Assembly (NCBI GenBank): GCA_002345675.1
Contig: DDWL01000016.1
Coordinates: 22,415-86,414 of the forward strand
Origin: Bacteroidales bacterium UBA2287
GTDB taxonomy: Bacteria > Bacteroidota > Bacteroidia > Bacteroidales > Tenuifilaceae
Direction of reading: 5' to 3'
Length of the DNA stretch: 64,000 nucleotides
The position numbers and the translations under genes were made by a program. Shown in pieces: positions 59,401 to 64,000 of the stretch; positions within the stretch are counted from its first letter, which is position 1; the number at the start of each line of letters is the position of its first letter. The notes under the pieces were generated by a model. The model saw nothing but the letters and a program-made list of their open reading frames with translations, searched no databases and was not told where the DNA came from.

Positions 59401-61756
59401 TTACGGTGGCAGTTATTATCACTGAATTTGGGGCAGTAAAGGAAACTTCTAATGGAATTTTGCATTCATTAATTCCAGTACCTAACAAAGTGGGACGGGC
59501 ATAAACTGAATAGCTACCTTGGGAATAATTACTTAGGGTGTTACTGGTTTGCCAGGTTAAACCATCCCTGCTAACCTCGTAGTATGAAGAACCGCTACCG
59601 CTGGCAATAACTTGTACGCTTCCGTTGTTGCTGTACGAGCAGGGGCCTGGGTTAGTAATAATCGTATCTACACTAAAGGGAGCGCCATTAAGAGTCAGGG
59701 TTATACTTGCAGATTTAGTGCAACCGTTACCATCGATTAAATCGATTAAATACTTTCCAACCACTAAATTCGAAAAAGTATAGCTATTAACTACCGGAAT
59801 ATTTGTAATAACTTTTGTTTCGAGGTAAGTTGTTGCGCCAAACTTCTTAATTTTAATTCTACAAGGGTTGCTTACTGTCGCAACTGCATTATTTATATCG
59901 GATATAATAATCGACCCGTTAAGAGCCGAATTACAGCCTATTGGTGCTTCTGCCGATAATAAAAATGAAATAGCAGGTTTGAGTGTTACTGTAAATGGTT
60001 GGCTTTTATTGCACAAGGTATTACCACCTTTTTTAAAAAAAACAGTAACGGTTTTAAGACCTGCTGTGGTAACAGCAATAGATTCGGTAACAGGTTGTGG
60101 CTCTGTTACACCACTAACTGTAAAGTACATTTGATCTAAATACAATTCTTTTAAATCTTTTGAAACAGGAAGAACTACATTAGGTTTAATGTAAACTTTA
60201 TCGTACGAGCAAAGCTGAGATTGGCTTGGGGTGAAATCAAAATCAGGATACTGGGAAACAACATTAATGGTATCTTCTATTGTGCAATAGGGTTCGGTAT
60301 TATACGAAACCTGAAATGTATTTGAACCATTGATTAACGAAAAGTTTTCTAAATCTGCTTGGGTTTGCAATTCCCCTCCGTAATAAACTTCAACTCCGGT
60401 TAAAGTATCGGTATTGACATATATGTTAGTGAGATAAGTGTCTTTATAGCAAGTGGGGCTAATTGGTTTTAATAAATAGTTTTCTAAGGTTTTGCGCTGT
60501 TTTACAGTAAATGTTTTTACGACATGGCCTGCGGCAAAAAGATCTCCAGCTTCGTTTCTCCAATTATTTTCTGCTAAAATTTCATATTCACCAGATTCAA
60601 TATAATTACTGTTACCTTCTCCTGATTTTTTCAATAAGTAACTACCAGATTCCGTAATCGTTTTTTTCCATGGATAGGGATTACCATTATTATACAAAGT
60701 AAAAATAATGCTCTCTAACCCAGGTAATATTTCAACACTATCTAGTTGAATCGAGTCAATCCCCTCTTCACTATAGCAATAATTAATTAATGGGTCTATT
60801 TCAAACCTAGGTTTTGGGTAAACATTAATTTTATTCGATACTAAACCAAAACTTTTACCTAACAAAGGTACGTTGTTTACTTTTGTATATGCCCTTAACC
60901 ATAGCTTAGGAATTGCACTTTCTATTTCTTCATCAATTTCTGGAACCACGAAATCAATGCTATCCCTACTTACACCTATGGTTGTCCACATATACTCTGG
61001 TACACTTTCAACATTGTCAATATCATACCAGCTGTACTGGTAAACTATATCAATATCATGGTCAGCTGTCTCCGCTTTTAAACGTAAAGTATCGCCTTCG
61101 GTGGCCATTGTTGTTATATACCAATTGGTTGAATAAGGATAAAGGTTAGCTTTAGCTTTAATTTTAACTTCAAATGAAGTTGGCCCTTTGGGTGTAATAC
61201 CATAGTATTTATTGTGTTTTATAGTAGTCGCCCTTATAGTTGGATTATTACCACTGCTTTTATTGCATTCATTATCCATCACCCAACTTTCAGAATAAAA
61301 CTTACCAATTTCAATAAAATCAGCAAAAACTAATCCTTCTCCATTGATTAATCCTGCATGTGTAGACTTATATGAAAATGAATAAGCAAAATCTTCAATT
61401 TGATCTTCATCTAATATAATAAAATAATGAGTATCGACTGTACCCGGAGGATATGTTCCGCTTGTTAAAGTTGTATTTATGGGACTGAAGACTTCTGTAA
61501 AATCAAAATAGCCACATAATGAATTGTAAACAATCTTCTCGCTTCTTAAGTAAATTAATCGTTTATTGCAACTCCTTGGAATTGTAGTAGGAATACTTAT
61601 GGCATTGCCATTTTCAGGGTCATCTTCATCGGTTACTATTAAACTGTTTGGCATATTAAACATATAAATCTGCTCCTGTGCTTTTACCTCATTATAATTT
61701 AATATAGGTAGTACAAAAAGAACAATAAGTATAAGTCTTCTAATGGTAACTTTCAT
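53456..61756 (-). CDS. Giant T9SS-exported adhesin with SprB repeats
   Basis: 2766 residues from the ATG at 61756 (MKVTIRRLIL); an upstream Met 13 codons away precedes a Cys-rich stretch, so the later start with the signal peptide (LILIVLFVLPILNYNEVKAQ) is preferred. The N-terminal ~590 residues form a unique part. About 607-2467 contain roughly 23 SprB-type repeats of about 75-85 residues, each starting with a C-x(4-7)-NG/DG and a hydrophobic pattern (SCYGGANGSVSLTAMGG) and ending with G-x-Y-x-h-x-V-x-D-x-x-G-C. The last ~85 residues form a T9SS sorting domain (SVAPNPAVNSTLL...GVYMIVLT). SprB repeats occur in Flavobacterium gliding adhesins; here gliding is not shown. Confidence 0.9.
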   Translation of the reverse strand: MKVTIRRLILIVLFVLPILNYNEVKAQEQIYMFNMPNSLIVTDEDDPENGNAISIPTTIPRSCNKRLIYLRSEKIVYNSLCGYFDFTEVFSPINTTLTSGTYPPGTVDTHYFIILDEDQIEDFAYSFSYKSTHAGLINGEGLVFADFIEIGKFYSESWVMDNECNKSSGNNPTIRATTIKHNKYYGITPKGPTSFEVKIKAKANLYPYSTNWYITTMATEGDTLRLKAETADHDIDIVYQYSWYDIDNVESVPEYMWTTIGVSRDSIDFVVPEIDEEIESAIPKLWLRAYTKVNNVPLLGKSFGLVSNKINVYPKPRFEIDPLINYCYSEEGIDSIQLDSVEILPGLESIIFTLYNNGNPYPWKKTITESGSYLLKKSGEGNSNYIESGEYEILAENNWRNEAGDLFAAGHVVKTFTVKQRKTLENYLLKPISPTCYKDTYLTNIYVNTDTLTGVEVYYGGELQTQADLENFSLINGSNTFQVSYNTEPYCTIEDTINVVSQYPDFDFTPSQSQLCSYDKVYIKPNVVLPVSKDLKELYLDQMYFTVSGVTEPQPVTESIAVTTAGLKTVTVFFKKGGNTLCNKSQPFTVTLKPAISFLLSAEAPIGCNSALNGSIIISDINNAVATVSNPCRIKIKKFGATTYLETKVITNIPVVNSYTFSNLVVGKYLIDLIDGNGCTKSASITLTLNGAPFSVDTIITNPGPCSYSNNGSVQVIASGSGSSYYEVSRDGLTWQTSNTLSNYSQGSYSVYARPTLLGTGINECKIPLEVSFTAPNSVIITATVTQPTCSQAMGSIQLNGTTSYQKQLNGTWRPTTAFGYYNPGTYWFRGINSFGCTSSDTSVTIDSIPQISITNFAQVNPSCYGGFGSISFKIFEQIPTGQYTIKLNNEAVNVCNKGEEPADKGTKCFTLSNGVYSIGNLPEGSYNLAVTEGTLCSSSVNFAITQPEQLQITFEDLSQNAGYDIACAGGTVNFSVIFSGGIPFDGGNYLYTYKVNTLPTVSSSGNLISFEDVIANTIYKISATDKNGCMVNVKRVINEPEPLKLKLTDSTFASCPNIEDGKVTFEVSGGVLPYNLHYKTCEDCTEQINELTTAGSHDVLGLREGWWLFYMTDSIGCRIPSEDNIVLVELVNPDEMGIATTFSKPTCYNKNDGDITVKAIGRNGLEKVFNLYLDETLVRTDSTTSDSITFINLIAGNYSAEFLYADSCSVESIVTLTQPSQLTYTISSKNISCSGSNNGSVTVNVSGGTQPYKIVLFNSEIKVDSVILTTQSSFEFDSLSPGSFHIDLSDKNGCDVYPPAVTEVTISNPQEPIGILLSQTPVVCYETASGIITANASGGWGSYNYSIDGVNWIADDTLHIFTGLVDSTYNIFLKDLMGCEISQTIEVTQPDVLAIDSIVVDSVSCYGGANGSVSLTAMGGNGGYTWLFNNGTEVLPDSTVHNLTSKMYRYSVVDKEGCTVSDSIFVPQPNEFSIEFFTNSYDGYNIKCNGGTDSLWYSINGGNTPYSTLLNGANAGIANSGDTLVYTNLSQGKYVLSLTDRKGCLYNDSTVLVEPIALKIDSVIYTEPRCHGGNDGKIEVKVINGISPYIYKLEFDAETSWQNTSGIFNGLVADTFQLSVTDKYGCTIDSQLTLEQPEPVTLKVDTIIAVACKGGNTGYAVVLGEGGVGGYSFTWYNSNNEIVSNINSISKVSADNYLVNVWDGNGCNIAEQFPIQIPEPANYLAIDTIGLTQPNCFGESNGEIYIAATGGWGEFTYTLDGISNSEGKFIGLLANTLGYKIFISDLLNCKIDTTVILNQPDSLQLMLKQIQHITCNGDSTGLIKVEAVGGNAGYEYKINDIITNNTTGEFTDLTAGGYTILVNDSKGCVASLSDTITQPTAITYASADIIRPTCGNANGAITINNPSGGTGPISIDWDDFVTNTSFSIDSLPAGIYGFTLTDTAYCNVSFSETLSNIDGPVIDSIFLKNPTCSYRNDGEIKFKIIGEAAPFTVTWSGNGTWNPDSLTYSNVIGGIDTALVVDSNNCMTFQPFTLNAPPPISVNVVAEPVICFGENSGILTATVAGGSEPYSGGWEVGNVNVGFVANGLPSRSYALNVYDSNGCGFGNSDSTLAGNFEVSQPDSLLKIKKIDISQPKCFGSNNGSLTITASGGWNSYNYQISGQLLQNNPNFVHLFAGSYSVEVTDMLGCTVQDSVEVNQPQILDLQKISIQSVLCFGKSNGEIRVRASGGIPPFQYSNVGDTVSNGHGNFPNLSSANYIFSVVDRNGCNDMLNLFVPQPELLQASVDTILPAHCGSSDGEILLTAQGGNGLYRANWTGFESVSSLTLNSIPSGNYSATVVDKKNCISNQIYGEVPEIAGPTLVVGDIVSPLCSYSSNGSIQLSTVNGSAPFVYEANGLPFQNEKVDNISGGIYKLMVVDYFGCFDTVTVAVVAPQDLSIKADELKSPQCHNYSNGKIRISSEGGTLPHGYSWSNLQSGSTISALSAGSYTVTLTDNNNCTKQASFVLRNPAPIVVNLPEAVTLCAGQTSQFDAGNDGSQFWWFLNDISFSIEKQIEVSETGTYTLQITNPAGCFANDTVKVTKHNYEVDATFIIPSEAYVGDTIVAIDISWPIPDSLYWVIPNEFEIVESYLYEYLLKPKQVGNYSIGIVTYVGECSAYQQKSISVLPQQAAPLLPKEGLNDIFVSVSVAPNPAVNSTLLSVELSRIANLSISVHNAFGQKVKALSVLNGNSYRITIPVAAFTKGVYMIVLTAETSTRTIKLVVN
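54360..59940 (-). repeat. SprB-repeat region inside the adhesin gene
   Basis: About 23 imperfect tandem coding repeats with the same start and end motifs (Cys at the start, GC near the end). Spacing is about 230-260 bp per unit. Divergence between units is high, so these are old duplications, not recent expansions. Confidence 0.75.
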
Positions 61757-61835
61757 GGTACAAATTTTTAATAAACTATAACAGTGACAATCCATTTAAC
61801 AAAATTGTTTTATATTGATTTACAAATCCTACAAA

Positions 61836-63446
61836 CTAATCATTCTTTATACACCGTACTGACATTCCAGAACTTTTTGTACTTGAAAAATCACGCTCCA
61901 CGATACTGTATCTATCTATTATAGATCTGAACCATATATGCGTAGTCTCCCACAAAGAACTGCTCCACCAAAAGCCATGACTTTCATAATAAATATTTAA
62001 GTTAAAGCTTCCATCACTACTATAACGCAAACCGCCCGGAATAGCTGAGAAGCCGTAATAATTGATGCCATTATGATTGTTGTAATGCCACCCGTTTGTA
62101 GCTTTCAGCCTATAGCCCCCGTAAGTTCCCCTATACATAGTTGCATTGGGGTCGTTTATTGTGGGGTCAACGTAGTTCTCCATGGCATACCACTCGGCAT
62201 CGGAGGGCACATGCCAGCCCGTGGGGCAAAGGTTGTCCGTGGTTACGGTGTACCCGTTGTATAGCGCACCACAAATGTCCTTATTGCTAATGTCGTTATC
62301 GTACCAGCAATAGGCCGGGGTGCTTAGGGCTGCCCATTCTGCATTATCGGTAACCAGCGGTATGCTGGTGCCATCGTTGTACTTAGTGGTTTTAAGGTTC
62401 TGTGCCATCCACTTCCGGTTATTTATGGTGGCCACCAGATACTCGTTACCGTCTATATCGGTCATGGTACCATAGCTGGTAAAAGATCTCTCATTACTAT
62501 AGGTTGTTCCTAGCACGTTAGTAGCGTAAGCTCGCACGTAGTAATGGGTTTCGGGCAAAAAGCCGGTCATACTAACCACAAAGCCACCAATGCCTTCTCC
62601 TGAAGCAGTGTGGTTATCGGCTAGGGTTGGCACTGGGTTGGTGCCCCAGCAAAAACCCCGTTCGGTAACTGGGTCGCCCCCATCGGTGGTAATATTACCC
62701 CTTGCGTTTACTGTGGTGGCATTAATAAACGATACGTAAGTTGAGGTTATCTCAACTAATCCATTGTTGGTGGTAAAATTCAGCTCGTCGCCGTAATAGG
62801 TACCATAAACATTAGTTACATAAGCCCTTACGTAGTAAAGAGTAGAGCGGTTTAGCCCTGCTAAAGCAGAAGTAAAAGCATCGGTTCCTATGCCATTAGT
62901 TGTGTAACTATCGGTCAATGTTGGCAGGGAACTGGTGCCATAACACACGCCCTTGGCAGTTATGGGGTCGCCTCCATCGGTGGGAATACTAACCTCAATT
63001 TTTGCTGAAGTGGATTTAATCTCAACAACAGATTCAATTATTACACTTGCAATGCCATTCTGAGTTGTAAAACTCATTTCGTTGCCATAGCTAGTGCCGG
63101 CGCTGTTGTTAGCGTAAGCCCTATAGTAGTATGTAGTGGCGAGGTTAAGATTCGTAAGTGTGCTGGCAAATCCCCCTATACCACCCCCTTCGTTAGTATA
63201 ATTTGAGGAGAGCGTGGGGTTGGGGTTTGCGCCCCAGCAAATGCCCTTTGCGGTGATGTCGGTACCTCCATTATCGGATACAAACCCGCCGCAGCGAGCG
63301 GTGGTGGCATTTACTTCGCTTGCAGCTCTAGTTAGCACTAAGGCCAGTTCGCCCTTATCCTCCTTGCAGCCAAAGGCTGTAAGTAGTAGTGCTAGCGTAA
63401 TGCCTGTAAGCCAGATTTTAGCGGAGTTAAAAGTTGTGTGGTTCAT
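61836..63446 (-). CDS. FISUMP-domain surface lipoprotein with FN3-like repeats
   Basis: 536 residues. Lipobox TAFGCKEDKGE (Cys27 followed by an acidic LES-like stretch). Residues about 35-325 contain three tandem FN3-like repeats of about 95 residues: EVNATTARCGGFVSDNGGTDITAKGICWG...TTYYYRAYANNSAGTSYG, repeated with small changes. The C-terminal ~200 residues are a FISUMP (Fibrobacter succinogenes major paralogous) domain: DIDGNEYLVATINNRKWMAQNLKTT, CPTGWHVPSDAEWYAME, GFSAIPGGLRYSSDG, WWSSSLWE. It is probably a surface protein with a possible carbohydrate- or matrix-binding role. It lies 79 bp upstream of the SprB-type gene on the same strand, so the two may be cotranscribed. Confidence 0.9.
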   Translation of the reverse strand: MNHTTFNSAKIWLTGITLALLLTAFGCKEDKGELALVLTRAASEVNATTARCGGFVSDNGGTDITAKGICWGANPNPTLSSNYTNEGGGIGGFASTLTNLNLATTYYYRAYANNSAGTSYGNEMSFTTQNGIASVIIESVVEIKSTSAKIEVSIPTDGGDPITAKGVCYGTSSLPTLTDSYTTNGIGTDAFTSALAGLNRSTLYYVRAYVTNVYGTYYGDELNFTTNNGLVEITSTYVSFINATTVNARGNITTDGGDPVTERGFCWGTNPVPTLADNHTASGEGIGGFVVSMTGFLPETHYYVRAYATNVLGTTYSNERSFTSYGTMTDIDGNEYLVATINNRKWMAQNLKTTKYNDGTSIPLVTDNAEWAALSTPAYCWYDNDISNKDICGALYNGYTVTTDNLCPTGWHVPSDAEWYAMENYVDPTINDPNATMYRGTYGGYRLKATNGWHYNNHNGINYYGFSAIPGGLRYSSDGSFNLNIYYESHGFWWSSSLWETTHIWFRSIIDRYSIVERDFSSTKSSGMSVRCIKND

Positions 63447-63449
63447 GGG

Positions 63450-63590
63450 GAGTTTGGGTTATCGGTTATCGGTTGTCTGTTGTCTGTTGTCTGTTTTCTG
63501 TTGTTCAAATGTTCAAATGTTCCTTTGTTCCTTTGTTCAAATGTTCGGTTGATTGATTAATTGGTTAATTGGTTATTGAGTTAATTGGCT
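63450..63590 (-). repeat. Short-period array 5 (same family, opposite strand)
   Basis: Read on the minus strand it has units like AACCGATAACCG and GAACATTTGAACA. The plus strand shows GTTATCG (7-bp) and GTTCAAAT (8-bp) runs followed by TTAATTGG-type units. It lies immediately upstream of the FISUMP gene start. Confidence 0.7.
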
Positions 63591-63948
63591 AATTTTATGT
63601 AAAAAAGAACTTGCAAGTATGTCATTACATGCAGTGGGGTTTACAATATTGAAATGGGAAGAGAAGAAGAGATAAAGTTTTAAGGTCATAAATTGTTACG
63701 GTTCTTTTGGTTTTTTAAGGACAGCAAAAGTAATTGTTTTAACTTATTTTAACAAACTTAATTGCATAATTTTCATGCTATTAAGATGTTTTTCTTGTAA
63801 GCCTTACGGGTAGTAAATTTCAAGGGGAGTAATGCGTTGATAAAAAGTAATAATGCAATTTTTCAATTCTTTTCCAATAATTTTTGCAATTACATTTTAC
63901 TGTCATCTGCTTTATAATTTTTTTGAGGTTATAATGACCTAAAACTTG
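63591..63948. other. Intergenic, nothing recognised
   Basis: About 360 AT-rich bases with no gene, hairpin or promoter I could support. Confidence 0.4.
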
Positions 63949-64000
63949 CCCGTTCGGCTGAGCCCCGATTGCTATCGGGGGCGCCTCAGTCGAATATATC
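63949..64000. repeat. REP-like hairpin cluster (copy B, cut by window end)
   Basis: 52 bases match 52239-52290 with one difference. It has the same nested hairpin, CCCCGAT-TGCT-ATCGGGG inside a TTCG/CGAA stem. The remainder lies outside the window. Confidence 0.65.

Noticed and set aside
1..64000. tRNA or rRNA genes
   Set aside because: I looked for clover-leaf and rRNA signatures by eye and found none; a tRNA search program would settle this.

Overview
The window looks like chromosomal DNA of a free-living, AT-rich Bacteroidota (Bacteroidales/Marinilabiliales-like by gene content; the genus cannot be named from sequence alone). Three lines of evidence agree. Promoters of the TTTG...TAnnTTTG type precede several genes. 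Three proteins carry type IX secretion (T9SS) C-terminal sorting domains, and one of them is a giant SprB-repeat adhesin. Several lipoproteins have acidic residues just after the lipobox Cys, as in Bacteroidota surface lipoproteins. No rRNA, tRNA or CRISPR array was recognised.

Layout. 1-0.9 kb: a MarR regulator and the start of an RND/MMPL exporter, each preceded by a similar 15-bp candidate operator. 1.1-7.3 kb: a complete seven-gene Mrp Na+/H+ antiporter operon (A-G, minus strand) whose last subunit, MrpG, carries an unusual helical-repeat extension. 7.5-11.7 kb: a PLP trans-sulfuration enzyme/methionine gamma-lyase, a REP/MITE-like element, the transglycosylase mtgA and a TPR protein. 11.7-13.6 kb: an AT-richer accessory island with a two-gene TA-like pair and an AAA/DUF4143 ATPase. 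13.7-19.2 kb: MATE exporter, DPP IV-type peptidase and Na+:solute symporter. 19.4-24.9 kb: lipoprotein, periplasmic protein and a TerB-like/FHA-like/ABCG fusion, convergent with a SiaB-SiaC phospho-switch pair. 25.1-31.2 kb: housekeeping genes (RlmL-like methyltransferase, DEAD-box helicase, CtpA-type protease, GuaA). 31.8-38.1 kb: two secreted proteases (M6 and trypsin-like) with near-identical T9SS tails and an identical terminator. 38.6-45.2 kb: RNase Z, a STAS protein, ribosomal protein S1, a decayed outer-membrane protein gene, polyphosphate glucokinase and a GH13 amylase. 45.6-64 kb: an accessory, repeat-rich stretch with a propeller/SpoIIE sensor phosphatase, lipoproteins (one an S55/SpoIVB-like peptidase), a cassette-like element holding a frameshifted lipoprotein gene, an approximately 2,766-residue SprB-type adhesin and a FISUMP lipoprotein.

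How parts fit together. The Mrp complex and the sodium symporter suggest Na+-linked energetics. The peptidases, amylase, glucokinase and surface adhesin suggest growth on proteins and polysaccharides with cell-surface processing. SiaB, SiaC, a STAS protein and a SpoIIE phosphatase are the component types of a partner-switching network, but they lie at three separate loci.

The most unusual non-coding signal is a dispersed family of short-period arrays (mainly 7-8 bp, GAAC-rich) at five intergenic loci. REP-like hairpin clusters, two of them repeated within the window, are associated with it in the right-hand part. At least two genes are broken by frameshifts that can be read directly by comparing frames (about 42.3 kb and 53.13 kb).
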